DNA from: Pseudomonadota bacterium | GTDB taxonomy: Bacteria; Pseudomonadota; Alphaproteobacteria; Sphingomonadales; Sphingomonadaceae | Assembly: GCA_023432995.1 (NCBI GenBank) | Contig: JAEZES010000124.1 | Coordinates: 1-42,023 of the forward strand | Direction: 5' to 3' | DNA: 42,023 bases | Shown here: piece after piece, positions 16,455 through 24,518 of the stretch | Numbering within the stretch: the first letter of the stretch is position 1 | How the letters are laid out: each line of letters starts with the position of its first letter | The notes under the pieces: generated by a model | The model's database searches: none | What the model saw: the letters and a program-made list of their open reading frames with translations, nothing else | Told to the model about the DNA's origin: nothing | Program-made: the position numbers and the translations under genes

Positions 16455-16834
16455 TTGGCCGCGGGCTCGGGCGCCGGGGCGCCGTCGGCGGCGCGGTTCT
16501 CGACGCGCGGCGGCGTTCCGGGCGCGCTTGCCTGGCCGGGTTCGGCGGCCTCGATCTCGTCGAATCCTTCGTCGACGACGCTGTCGGTGCCCTCGGCCGT
16601 CGATGCGCGCACGCCGCCGCGCGCGCCGTATTCCTGCAACAGCCGCTCGCGCCCGTCGGCCGTGCCTTCGCCCTCGACTGCGCCCTGGGTGGCCGCGCCG
16701 GTTATCCAGATCACCGAGAGCAGCGCGATAGCCGCGAACAGGCTGATCGCGAGCACCCAGCGCACGATGTTCGGACTCGAGGCGGCTCGCGCCTCGTCGG
16801 TCTCCAGATGGACCTCATCCCCCTGCCGTTCCAT
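16451..16834 (-). CDS. Single-pass membrane protein of unknown function
   Basis: A 127-residue protein with a charged N-terminus, one transmembrane helix around residues 28-50 (IVRWVLAISLFAAIALLSVI) and a C-terminal region rich in Glu, Gly, Ala and Pro. That layout suggests a bitopic inner-membrane protein with a flexible periplasmic tail. GGGAGG is correctly spaced for the ATG at 16834; an ATG at 16840 is too close to it. It is coupled to the DUF1810 gene through an overlapping stop/start. An EcfG-like promoter at 16871-16895 precedes it. I do not recognise a family. Confidence 0.72.
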   Translation of the reverse strand: MERQGDEVHLETDEARAASSPNIVRWVLAISLFAAIALLSVIWITGAATQGAVEGEGTADGRERLLQEYGARGGVRASTAEGTDSVVDEGFDEIEAAEPGQASAPGTPPRVENRAADGAPAPEPAAN

Positions 16835-16870
16835 GGCCATGCCTCCCGCTTTCAGCTTCGCGGGAGAAAC

Positions 16871-16895
16871 TACGGTTTGCCTCGGGGAATGTTCC
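16871..16895 (-). promoter_or_regulatory. EcfG-like promoter upstream of the membrane protein/DUF1810 pair
   Basis: Minus-strand GGAAC (16895-16891), 16-base spacer, CGTA (16874-16871). This is three of four -10 bases including CGT. Predicted start near 16864 gives a leader of about 30 bases. The same GGAAC-N16-CGTA version precedes the S8 autotransporter gene. Confidence 0.42.
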
Positions 16896-16907
16896 GGCGC
16901 GGCGCGG

Positions 16908-18278
16908 CTAAACGAGACAGACGAAGTCCTCGAATTTCTGCGACGGCGGCAGCGGGAGCTGCTCGTCGAAATAGACGATCTCGATGCGGAACGGATGCCC
17001 GAGCGAGACCTGTGTGCGCTCGACAATCAGCCGCTCCTCGTCGGCGGTCAGCGGGCGTTCGGTGACGAGCCGCAGCTCGAGGCGCTCGGGATCGGTCTGG
17101 ATGTACTGATAGCGCCGGATCGGCACGACATGCAGGTAGCCTTGCGGCCCGAAGCCGCCGAGCGAGGGCCACACGCGATTGCCGTCGGGCATTCGGATCA
17201 GGTTGCGGCTGCGCCCGACGATCTGCCGCACGGTCGGCAGACCGCGGCCGCACGGGCAGGGTCCGCCGGCCTCGGCGAAGTCGCCGAGCGCGTAGCGGAC
17301 GACCGGAGTCGCGTGGTTGTGCAGGTCGGTGATGACGACCTTGCCCGTTTCTCCCTCGGCGCAGGGGGAGCCGTCGGCCCGCAGCAGCTCGACCAGCGCC
17401 CCTTCGGCCATAAGGTGGTAGCCGTCCCCTTGCGGGCACTGCAGCGCCAGGTAGCCGGCTTCCTGGCAGGTATAGGCGTCGGCGATGTCGATCCCGAGCA
17501 CCGCGGCGCAGCGTTCGCGCAGGGCGCCGTCGACGCGCTCGCCGACGGTGCGGATCGCACGCAGGGCCGCGAGGCGCGCACCCCGCCGTTCGGCAGCGTC
17601 GATCAGCGTGCGCAAGGCGTTCGGGTAGATCAGCAGGTTGCCGGCGCCGAAGGCTTCGAGCCGGTCGAACAGTTCGTCGCCGGTCAGGCTGACCGGCAGC
17701 GACAGCGCCGGGCCGGTCTCGAACAGCAGGCTTGCCGGCGGGCCCCACCCCCGATGCTGGACGATGCCCGAGGACGGCGCGCGCACGGTCGCCAGCGGCA
17801 CCGCAAAATCCGTCCCGCGCCAGACATGGTCGCGCAGGACCATCGCCAGCCAGATCAGCTGGTTGGCGCGCGTGCGGCGGATGCGCAGGAACTCGCCGGT
17901 CGATCCCGAGGTGACGTTGGTGCCGATCGGTTCGTGGCCTTGGGGAACAGCGTCGCAGGCAATGTCCGGCTCGGCCTGGAACCAGCGGCGCTCGATCGGG
18001 GGCAGGGCAGAGAATGCGTCGGGCCGGCCGAGGTCGTCGGCTCCGAGCCCGGCCGCCTGCAGCCGTCGCGCAAACGCCGGGGAATGCGCCGCGAGCCATG
18101 GGCCCAGGACCGCGAGCTGGCGGAACTGGAGCGCCTGCAAGTCCCCGGGCTCGAACCACTGCGACGCTTCGAGCTGGCGAGCGAGGGCCAGCACGGTTGC
18201 CGCTGCCCCTTCGACCAGCGGCGGCCAGGCGACACCGGGAAGCGCACCGCGCGCGCGATCGAGCAGCGACCCGCTCAC
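16908..18278 (-). CDS. PaaK/CapK-like AMP-forming adenylating enzyme
   Basis: A 456-residue member of the phenylacetate-CoA ligase/coenzyme F390 synthetase branch of adenylating enzymes. The ATP loop is TSGSTGEFLRIRR (around 133-145). Further landmarks are DAYTCQEAGYLALQCP, ATPVVRYALGDFAE and a Cys-rich CPCGRGLPTVRQIVGR, followed by a C-terminal subdomain. The family activates carboxylates as adenylates, then transfers them to CoA or another acceptor. The GTG start at 18278 overlaps the methyltransferase stop (GTGA), so the two proteins probably act in one pathway. No phenylacetate (paa) genes are nearby, so phenylacetate is not assumed to be the substrate. Confidence 0.82.
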   Translation of the reverse strand: MSGSLLDRARGALPGVAWPPLVEGAAATVLALARQLEASQWFEPGDLQALQFRQLAVLGPWLAAHSPAFARRLQAAGLGADDLGRPDAFSALPPIERRWFQAEPDIACDAVPQGHEPIGTNVTSGSTGEFLRIRRTRANQLIWLAMVLRDHVWRGTDFAVPLATVRAPSSGIVQHRGWGPPASLLFETGPALSLPVSLTGDELFDRLEAFGAGNLLIYPNALRTLIDAAERRGARLAALRAIRTVGERVDGALRERCAAVLGIDIADAYTCQEAGYLALQCPQGDGYHLMAEGALVELLRADGSPCAEGETGKVVITDLHNHATPVVRYALGDFAEAGGPCPCGRGLPTVRQIVGRSRNLIRMPDGNRVWPSLGGFGPQGYLHVVPIRRYQYIQTDPERLELRLVTERPLTADEERLIVERTQVSLGHPFRIEIVYFDEQLPLPPSQKFEDFVCLV

Positions 18279-19078
18279 CGGGCGCGCTCCGCCACGAGGA
18301 ACGGGCAACGCTCGGCCAGCGGATAGCGGCCCGATGGGACGAAGCGCGCGTTCGCCAGCAAGGGCGGCAATGTTTCGAGCACGGCCGCACCGGTAACGAA
18401 GCTGAAACGGGCGGTCGACCGGCTGAAGGTGTCGAAGATCACCGTCATCCCGTCGAGGCTCCATCCGGTCAGCTCGGCCAGCGCGGCGAGGTCGGGAAAG
18501 ACCCGTCGCCAAGTCGCCGCGAGGTCGCGCGCAGCGATGGCGCCCTGCCCATCGGAGATGGCCATCGCCACGCGCCATCGGGCGGCGTTGCAGTCGCGTT
18601 CGCGGCCCTCGAGCACGTCGGCGACGACGCGGTCGAGCGGCTCGCGCTCGTCGGGAGCGAGGAAGCAGCGGACGACGAGGACGCCGCCCGGTGCGAGCGC
18701 GGCCGCTACCCGATCGAGAACGGTTCGGTATTCGCCGGGCCAGGCGAGCGTCGACAGGCTGCCGTCGCCGATCGCCGCGGTAAAGGGCTCGCGCGGCGGC
18801 TCGAGATCACGCCAGTCGCCGAGCAGGGCGCGCCGCTTTGAGGCATCGCCGGGCCACATCCGCTCGATTTGCGCCAGGCTGAAGTCGAGCGCGGTCAGGT
18901 CGCAGCCGAGCGAGGCCAGCACGCGCGTGATGCCGAGCAGCAGGACCCGCTGGTCGCGGCCGGCGATCAACTCGCGGTAGCGGGCCGCAAGCGCCTCATC
19001 CGGGATTTGCGGCAGGCCCTGGACCGCGAAGCGCTTGTGGAACTCGCTCCAGCCCGTGTCGCCTGCCGCGCTCGTCAC
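18275..19078 (-). CDS. SAM-dependent methyltransferase-like protein
   Basis: A 267-residue protein with a class I methyltransferase outline. A motif I-like strand-loop (RVLLLGITRVLASLGCDLTA) is followed by ALDFSLAQIERMW, a GDWRDLEPP segment, IGDGSLSTLAW and the post-I strand APGGVLVVRCF. Motif I lacks the usual GxGxG, so SAM binding may differ or be lost. The GTG at 19078 is preferred as start because the upstream frame runs into the porin gene. It is coupled to the adenylating enzyme by GTGA. A shared role in modifying a carboxylic acid is an inference. Confidence 0.7.
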   Translation of the reverse strand: MTSAAGDTGWSEFHKRFAVQGLPQIPDEALAARYRELIAGRDQRVLLLGITRVLASLGCDLTALDFSLAQIERMWPGDASKRRALLGDWRDLEPPREPFTAAIGDGSLSTLAWPGEYRTVLDRVAAALAPGGVLVVRCFLAPDEREPLDRVVADVLEGRERDCNAARWRVAMAISDGQGAIAARDLAATWRRVFPDLAALAELTGWSLDGMTVIFDTFSRSTARFSFVTGAAVLETLPPLLANARFVPSGRYPLAERCPFLVAERAR

Positions 19079-19085
19079 TCCGTGG

Positions 19086-19850
19086 TCAGAAACGAAGATT
19101 GACGCCCAGCATCCCGACGAACATCGTCGAGTCCACCGTAGCCGAGACGCTGCTCGGCGCTGCGCTGGCGCCCAGGGTCTCGGATCCGAAGTCGACATGG
19201 AGCAGCGTCAGCGCCACCGACAGGTTGTTACCGACGGCCACTTCTCCGCCCCCGCCGATCGTCCAGCCGGTGCCGGTGCCGGCCGTGTCCAGCAGGTTGG
19301 CGGTCTGGGTTCCGACGGTGTCGCCGCCCTCGCCGCCATCAACCACGATCTCCGAGACGTTGGTTGCGGCGAGGCTGTGGTCGAGGCCCGAAAAGGCAAT
19401 GCCGCCGGTGGCGAAGATCATCGCGCGGCCGAATGCGAGACCGGCTCGCGCGCGGATCGTCTCGAGATCCGAGGCGTCCGAGACCAAGGTATAGGTCGTG
19501 CCGCCGGAGGTGCGCGTGACCGACTCGGTGAAACCGAAGAACGTCGCGTCGGCCTCGGCACCGAGGACCAGTGCGCCGGCCTGGAAGTTGAAGCCGACCC
19601 GGCCGCCGCCGCCGATCTCGGAACCCGACAGGGTCTCGGAAATCGGCACCGTCTGCGAAGACGTGGTGAAGCCGCCCTCGCCGCCGTCAACCGACTGGTA
19701 AATGCTCTGCCCGGTCCAGTCGGCGTCGGTATCGACCCAGGCGCCGTGCGCCCCGACATAAAACCCGGTCCAGTCGATTTCCTGAGCCTGCGCCGGAGCA
19801 GCCGTAGCCGCAAGCGCCAGAACTGGCGCTGTTAGAACGTATTTCCCCAC
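19086..19850 (-). CDS. Outer-membrane beta-barrel protein (Omp25/OmpA-like barrel)
   Basis: A 254-residue protein with a signal peptide (cleavage near PAQAQ), then DWTGFYVGAHGAWVDTD, the standard opening strand of small Omp25/OmpW-type barrels. It ends LGVNLRF with the C-terminal Phe needed for barrel assembly. Alternating hydrophobic strands (VGFNFQAGALVLGAEADAT, GWTIGGGGEVAVG, VALTLLHVDFGS) support about eight strands. The motif VDGGEGG occurs twice, in two different loops. The start is a GTG at 19850 preceded by AAGGGGG. It ends 8 bases before the methyltransferase start and may lie in the same transcript. Confidence 0.85.
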   Translation of the reverse strand: MGKYVLTAPVLALAATAAPAQAQEIDWTGFYVGAHGAWVDTDADWTGQSIYQSVDGGEGGFTTSSQTVPISETLSGSEIGGGGRVGFNFQAGALVLGAEADATFFGFTESVTRTSGGTTYTLVSDASDLETIRARAGLAFGRAMIFATGGIAFSGLDHSLAATNVSEIVVDGGEGGDTVGTQTANLLDTAGTGTGWTIGGGGEVAVGNNLSVALTLLHVDFGSETLGASAAPSSVSATVDSTMFVGMLGVNLRF

Positions 19851-19940
19851 GGGTTCCCCCTTTCGATCCTCGAATGCCTGTTGCTGCGACCCGTTGCCCT
19901 AGGGGATTTACCGGAGAGGATGCGCCGACGCAAAACGTTT

Positions 19941-20780
19941 CTAGTCGCGCAGGATTTCGTTGATCCCGGTCTTGGCGCGCGTCTGGGCGTCGACCGTCTT
20001 GACGATCACTGCGCAGTAGAGCGACGGCCCCGGAGACCCGTCGGGCAGCGGCTTACCCGGCATCGCTCCGGGCACCACGACCGCGTAAGGCGGCACCTCG
20101 CCGCGAAAAACCTCGCCGGTGGCGCGGTCGACGATGCGGGTTGAGGCGCCGAGGTAAACGCCCATCGACAGCACCGCACCTTCGCCCACCCGCACGCCCT
20201 CGGCCACTTCGGCCCGCGCGCCGATGAAAGCGCCATCGCCGATGATTACCGGTCCGGCCTGGAGCGGCTCGAGCACTCCGCCGATCCCGGCGCCGCCGGA
20301 GATGTGCACATTCCTGCCGATCTGCGCGCACGAGCCGACGGTGGCCCAGGTGTCGACCATCGTGCCTTCGCCGACATAGGCGCCGATGTTGACGAAACAG
20401 GGCATCAGGACCGCGCCCTTGCCGATGTAGCTGCCGCGCCGCACGACCGCACCCGGTACGACGCGGAAGCCGGCATCGCGGAAACGGTTATCGCCCCAGC
20501 CGGCGAACTTGCTCGGGACCTTGTCGTAGGCCGGAGCGCCCGCGGCTGCGCCTTCCATGACCACGTTCTCGTTCAGCCGGAACGACAGCAGCACGGCCTG
20601 CTTGAGCCACTGGTTGACCTTCCATCCGCCGCGGCCGTCGGGCTCGGCGACGCGCGCCTGGCCGCTGTCGAGCATCTCGAGCGCGGCCTCGACCGGTTCG
20701 CGCACTTCGCGGCTCGTCGGGGTGACCGACGCCCGGTCTTCCCACGCCCGAGCGATCAGGCTCTCGAGATCGGCAGACAT
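19941..20780 (-). CDS. dapD: 2,3,4,5-tetrahydropyridine-2,6-dicarboxylate N-succinyltransferase
   Basis: A 279-residue DapD, the succinyl-CoA-dependent acyltransferase of lysine and diaminopimelate synthesis. The left-handed beta-helix of hexapeptide repeats runs from about residue 100 to 215 (GSYIGKGAVLMPCFVNIGAY, GTMVDTWATVGSCAQIGRNV, SGGAGIGGVLEP). Conserved substrate-binding elements include KVPSKFAGW and FRLNENVVMEG. The C-terminus LYCAVIVKTVDAQTRAKTG is typical. Length matches the family (about 275-285). It stands alone; no other dap gene is in the window. It is divergent from the S8 autotransporter gene across 187 bases. Confidence 0.97.
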   Translation of the reverse strand: MSADLESLIARAWEDRASVTPTSREVREPVEAALEMLDSGQARVAEPDGRGGWKVNQWLKQAVLLSFRLNENVVMEGAAAGAPAYDKVPSKFAGWGDNRFRDAGFRVVPGAVVRRGSYIGKGAVLMPCFVNIGAYVGEGTMVDTWATVGSCAQIGRNVHISGGAGIGGVLEPLQAGPVIIGDGAFIGARAEVAEGVRVGEGAVLSMGVYLGASTRIVDRATGEVFRGEVPPYAVVVPGAMPGKPLPDGSPGPSLYCAVIVKTVDAQTRAKTGINEILRD

Positions 20781-20868
20781 GCATGCTCCTTTGCAGCCGG
20801 GGCGGCGTGTGCGACAGCGCCGCTAGCCCGACCCGCGGGGCGGAGCAAGGTAACATTAGGCACGTTCG

Positions 20869-20896
20869 TTGACCTCGAGTTGGCCAGGACTATTCA
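20869..20896 (+). promoter_or_regulatory. Possible sigma70-type promoter upstream of the S8 gene
   Basis: TTGACC (20869-20874) and TATTCA (20891-20896) are 16 bases apart in the dapD/S8 intergenic region, resembling a housekeeping promoter reading toward the S8 autotransporter. An EcfG-like motif lies further downstream (20922-20946), so the gene may have two promoters. Confidence 0.35.
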
Positions 20897-20921
20897 GGCG
20901 CGGTTCGCTTCCGGAGGTCTA

Positions 20922-20946
20922 GGAACGGCTGGCGCGTTAACGCGTA
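20922..20946 (+). promoter_or_regulatory. EcfG-like promoter and overlapping palindrome before the S8 autotransporter
   Basis: GGAAC (20922-20926), 16-base spacer, CGTA (20943-20946). A perfect 12-base palindrome CGCGTTAACGCG (20933-20944) lies across the spacer and the -10, where a repressor could block polymerase. Predicted transcription start near 20953 leaves a 15-base leader before the ATG at 20968. Confidence 0.42.
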
Positions 20947-20967
20947 GTGTCGTGGGATCGGAACGGA

Positions 20968-23355
20968 ATGTCATCGCGCCATCGCCTCCGGGATCAGCTT
21001 CGTCAGTGCTCCGCCGTCGTGTCGCTGGGGCTGGTCGCCGCATGCGGCGGCAGCGGTAGTGGGGGACCGGTCGGCAGCCTGCCGCCGCCGAGTGCGCCGG
21101 CACCGACTCCCGCGCCGGCGCCGATCGCTACGCCGGCCCCGACCCCGGTCGCCGCGAGCACCGGCATGCCGCCGACGCAGCCGGTCCCTACCGAGTTCAA
21201 CACGTCCGAATTCCGCCGCTCCGATGGCCCGCTCGAGCACAACGCGGCGGTTGCCTGGACGGCCGGCCATACCGGGAGCGGCGTGACCATCGCGGTGGTC
21301 GACACCGGGGTCGACGTGAACAGCCCCGAATTCGCCGGGCGGATCTCGCCCCTGTCGAAGGACATCCTCAACGCCGGCCGTCCGGTCACCGGCAGCGACG
21401 ATCACGGCACCCACGTGGCGCTCGTCGCCGCGGCGGCGCGCGACAACGGCGGCGTCCTCGGCATGGCCTACGGCGCGACGATCTTGGCCCTGCGGACCGA
21501 TTCGGTCGGCTCGTGCGCGGGAGGCGGACCGACGGTCAACACCGACGATTGCAGCTTCTCGGACCACAACATCGCCGAGGCGGTCAGCTATGCCGCCAGC
21601 AACGGCGCCAAGGTGATCAACATCTCGCTCGGCGGGCAGGGCGCGACGAGCGAGCTGCAGAACGCCGTCCGCGACGCGGTCGCGCGCGGCTCGCTGGTGG
21701 TCATTTCCGCCGGCAACGACGGCCTCGCCCAGCCCGAATCGTTCGCGACCCAGCTGGCCCAGGCCGGCAACGGCGGCGTGCTGATCGTCGGCTCGGTCGA
21801 CGCCGACGGCGACATGTCGAGCTTCAGCAACCTCGCCGGCAGCCATGGCGGGAGCTTCCTCGCGGCGCGCGGCAGCCGCATATGCTGTGTCTACGATGAC
21901 GGGGAACTCTACACCGACAGCCAAGGCTTCGTGTACCTTCTCTCAGGCACCAGCTTCTCGGCGCCGCAGGTGTCCGGCGCGGCCGCGCTGCTGGCCCAGG
22001 CGTTCCCCAACCTGACCGGCAGCCAGATCGCCGAAATCCTGCTGGAAACGGCGTTCGACATCGGCGCGCCGGGGACCGATGCGGTCTATGGGCGCGGGAT
22101 TCTCGACCTTGCGCGCGCGTTCCAGCCGCTCGGGGTGACCTCGCTCGCCGGCAGCGGAGCGACGCTCCCGCTCGGTGACGACACGGGCACGGCCTCGCCG
22201 GCGATGGGCGACGCGTTCGCCACTGCCTCGCTGCAGGCGGTCGTGCTCGACCGCTACGATCGCGCGTTCGGGGCCGAACTCGGCGTGACCCTGCATGGTG
22301 CGCAGGCGGTCAATCGCCTGGCCCCGGCGATCGCCGGGCAGCAGCGCTACCTGTCATTCGGCTCGGCACGGACCTCGCTCGCCTTCACCATCGACGCGAG
22401 CCGCGGCCCGGTGCGGACCGAGGCGCTGCGGCTCGGCCGCGAGGACGCCGAATCCGCGCGCGTGCTGGCCGCGCGGATCGCCAGCCAGCTGGCGCCGGGC
22501 CTGCAGCTCGGCTTCGCCTATGCCGAAGGCGCCGACGGGCTCGTCGCGCAGCTGCAGGGCCAGGCGCGTCCGGCGTTCATGATCGCGCCCACGGTCGGCG
22601 GCGACAACGGCCTGTTCCAGCGCAACGACGCCGCCTTCGCGCTGCGCCAGCAGCTCGGCGGCTGGGGCGTGACGCTGAGCGCCGAAACCGGCCAGAGCGT
22701 GAGCGGCTCGACCTTGCGCCGGGCGGCGGAAATGCGCGGGCGCCGCTTCGAGGAAGACGTCGCGACGTTCGGCGTCGCGCTCGATCGGCGCCTCGGGCCG
22801 GTCGACCTGGCGCTCGGCCTGTCGCGAATGGACGAGGAGCACACGCTGCTCGGCGGCCGCTTCCACGAGGCCTTCGGCCTGGCCGGTGCCCGCACGCTGT
22901 TCGCCGACGCCGCGCTCGGCTGGGACTTCGCGCCCGGCTGGCGGCTCGGCGGCGCACTGCGGCAGGGCTGGACATCGGCGCGTGACGGCGGGCTCATCGC
23001 CGCCGGGTCGAACCTGGTGAGCCGCGCGTGGTCGCTCGATCTCGCGCGCCGGGGCGTGTTGGCCGACGGCGACGGGGTGGCGCTGCGCCTCGCCCAGCCG
23101 CTGCGCGTCGAGCGCGGTACGCTCAACCTGCTGATGCCGGTCGGCTACAGCTACGAGACGCTGCAGGCGGACTACGGCCTGCGCTCGCTCGCGCTCGCTC
23201 CGCAGGGCCGCGAACTGCTCGCCGAGCTCGCCTGGCACGGCCCGCTGTTCGCCGGCGATGCCGCCGCCAGCCTGTTCTACCGGCGTGACCCGGGGCACTA
23301 CGAGGCGCTGCCCGACGACAAGGGCATCGCGCTGCGCTGGTCGCGCCGCTTCTAG
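20968..23355 (+). CDS. S8 (subtilisin-like) lipoprotein autotransporter protease
   Basis: A 795-residue secreted serine protease. Lipobox VAAC gives acylated Cys26. A Pro/Ala/Thr-rich linker spans residues 38-75. The S8 domain carries the triad Asp112 (VVDTGVD), His146 (DDHGTHVA) and Ser329 (GTSFSAPQVSG). The C-terminal 260 or so residues look like an autotransporter barrel with alternating strands and a final WSRRF ending in Phe. The lipobox-linker-S8-barrel order matches Neisseria NalP and Bordetella SphB1, surface proteases that process other exported proteins. The ATG at 20968 follows GGAACGGA; the frame also has a GTG at 20947. Confidence 0.88.
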   Translation: MSSRHRLRDQLRQCSAVVSLGLVAACGGSGSGGPVGSLPPPSAPAPTPAPAPIATPAPTPVAASTGMPPTQPVPTEFNTSEFRRSDGPLEHNAAVAWTAGHTGSGVTIAVVDTGVDVNSPEFAGRISPLSKDILNAGRPVTGSDDHGTHVALVAAAARDNGGVLGMAYGATILALRTDSVGSCAGGGPTVNTDDCSFSDHNIAEAVSYAASNGAKVINISLGGQGATSELQNAVRDAVARGSLVVISAGNDGLAQPESFATQLAQAGNGGVLIVGSVDADGDMSSFSNLAGSHGGSFLAARGSRICCVYDDGELYTDSQGFVYLLSGTSFSAPQVSGAAALLAQAFPNLTGSQIAEILLETAFDIGAPGTDAVYGRGILDLARAFQPLGVTSLAGSGATLPLGDDTGTASPAMGDAFATASLQAVVLDRYDRAFGAELGVTLHGAQAVNRLAPAIAGQQRYLSFGSARTSLAFTIDASRGPVRTEALRLGREDAESARVLAARIASQLAPGLQLGFAYAEGADGLVAQLQGQARPAFMIAPTVGGDNGLFQRNDAAFALRQQLGGWGVTLSAETGQSVSGSTLRRAAEMRGRRFEEDVATFGVALDRRLGPVDLALGLSRMDEEHTLLGGRFHEAFGLAGARTLFADAALGWDFAPGWRLGGALRQGWTSARDGGLIAAGSNLVSRAWSLDLARRGVLADGDGVALRLAQPLRVERGTLNLLMPVGYSYETLQADYGLRSLALAPQGRELLAELAWHGPLFAGDAAASLFYRRDPGHYEALPDDKGIALRWSRRF

Positions 23356-23376
23356 ACGGGTCGGTCAGGCTGCGGC

Positions 23377-24015
23377 CTAGCGCGTCAGCTCGCGCACGAA
23401 GTCGATCAGCCCGGTCTGGCGCAGCCGGCGCATGCGCTCGGCCTCGAGGATCATCTTCACCTTGGCGAAGCACGCCTCGATGTCGTCGTTGATCACGACG
23501 TAATCGTAAGCGTCCCAGTGGCTGATCTCGGCGCGGGCGCGGTCCATCCGCCCGCGGATGACCTCCTCGCTGTCGGTCCCGCGCGAGCGTAGCCGCTGCT
23601 CGAGCGCGTCGATGCTCGGCGGCAGCAGGAACACCCGCACGACGTCGCCCTGGGCGCGCTGGTAGAGCTGCTGGGTGCCCTGCCAGTCGATGTCGAACAG
23701 GAAGTCCTCACCGCGCTTGAGACGATCGCGGATTTCGGCCTTGGGCGTGCCGTAGCAGTGGCCGAACACCTCGGCCCACTCGAAGAACGCGTCGGCTTCG
23801 ACCATGCGGTCGAACCCCGTGCGGTCGGTGAAATAGTAGTCGCGTCCCTCGACCTCGCCGGGGCGCATCGGGCGCGTGGTGACCGAGACCGACAGCTGCA
23901 GGTCGTCGCCCTCTTCCTCGAGCAGGCGCCTGGCGATGGTGGTCTTGCCGGCACCCGAGGGCGAGGAGAGGATGAACATCAGCCCACGGCGGGCCAGTGT
24001 GTCTTGATCGGCCAT
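23377..24015 (-). CDS. gmk: Guanylate kinase
   Basis: A 212-residue guanylate kinase (GMP + ATP to GDP + ADP), essential for GTP supply. The P-loop is SSPSGAGKTT (17-26). The GMP-binding region follows: SVTTRPMRPGEVEGRDYYF, FFEWAEVFGHCYGTP, and the FDIDWQGTQQL strand. The lid and R-rich segments IDALEQRLRSRGTDSEEVI and RMDRARAEISHWDAYDYVV complete the fold. Start at 24015 (ATG) gives the usual length; longer open sequence upstream is non-coding. It converges on the S8 gene with 21 bases between. The downstream gene order is not conserved enough to say more. Confidence 0.97.
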   Translation of the reverse strand: MADQDTLARRGLMFILSSPSGAGKTTIARRLLEEEGDDLQLSVSVTTRPMRPGEVEGRDYYFTDRTGFDRMVEADAFFEWAEVFGHCYGTPKAEIRDRLKRGEDFLFDIDWQGTQQLYQRAQGDVVRVFLLPPSIDALEQRLRSRGTDSEEVIRGRMDRARAEISHWDAYDYVVINDDIEACFAKVKMILEAERMRRLRQTGLIDFVRELTR

Positions 24016-24076
24016 GCACGCTGTTGCCGCAGGCAGGCGCGCAAAATCAAGGGGGACGGGACCGAAACCCCCGAGG

Positions 24077-24487
24077 TCAGCCCTCGTCGGCCCGTTCGGC
24101 CTGCTCGGCAAGCTGCTGCTCGCCCTGGCGTGCCGACTTGCGACGCCCGAGGGCCCGGTCGACCACGACCTTGGCCAGCAGGCCGCCGGTGACCAACAGC
24201 AGACCCGGCAGCGAACGGGTCGCCAGCCGCGCCGCGCCGGTGGCAAGGAGCGCCTGCGTCGCCGACCGGCCCTCGACGATGTGGGAGGCCTTGGCGCGGT
24301 TGTAGCGGGCCCGCAGCGCCGCGCGCTCGACCGCGCGCCCGGCGATCAGCGAGGCGCCGCGCACGGCCACGTCGAGGATCAGCAGGTTGGTCGCCGGATT
24401 GGTGCTCGGCCCGCGCACGGAGGCCAGCTTGCGGCCGGCCTTCTTCGCGCTCCTGCCCGCCTTGCGCGTGGTTGATTTGAGGCCCAT
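24077..24487 (-). CDS. Conserved hypothetical basic membrane-associated protein
   Basis: A 136-residue protein with a very basic N-terminus (KSTTRKAGRSAKKAGRKL), an Ala/Leu-rich hydrophobic centre (SLPGLLLVTGGLLAKVVVDR) and a charged C-terminus. It looks like a small membrane-associated protein with one or two hydrophobic helices. AGGGAG precedes the ATG at 24487. It lies between sspB and gmk, all on the minus strand with gaps of 31 and 61 bases, so the three may form a transcript. I do not recognise a named family; coding bias and spacing support it being real. Confidence 0.68.
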   Translation of the reverse strand: MGLKSTTRKAGRSAKKAGRKLASVRGPSTNPATNLLILDVAVRGASLIAGRAVERAALRARYNRAKASHIVEGRSATQALLATGAARLATRSLPGLLLVTGGLLAKVVVDRALGRRKSARQGEQQLAEQAERADEG

Positions 24488-24518
24488 TCCGGCAACTCCC
24501 TGCCGACCGGCTGGCGCG

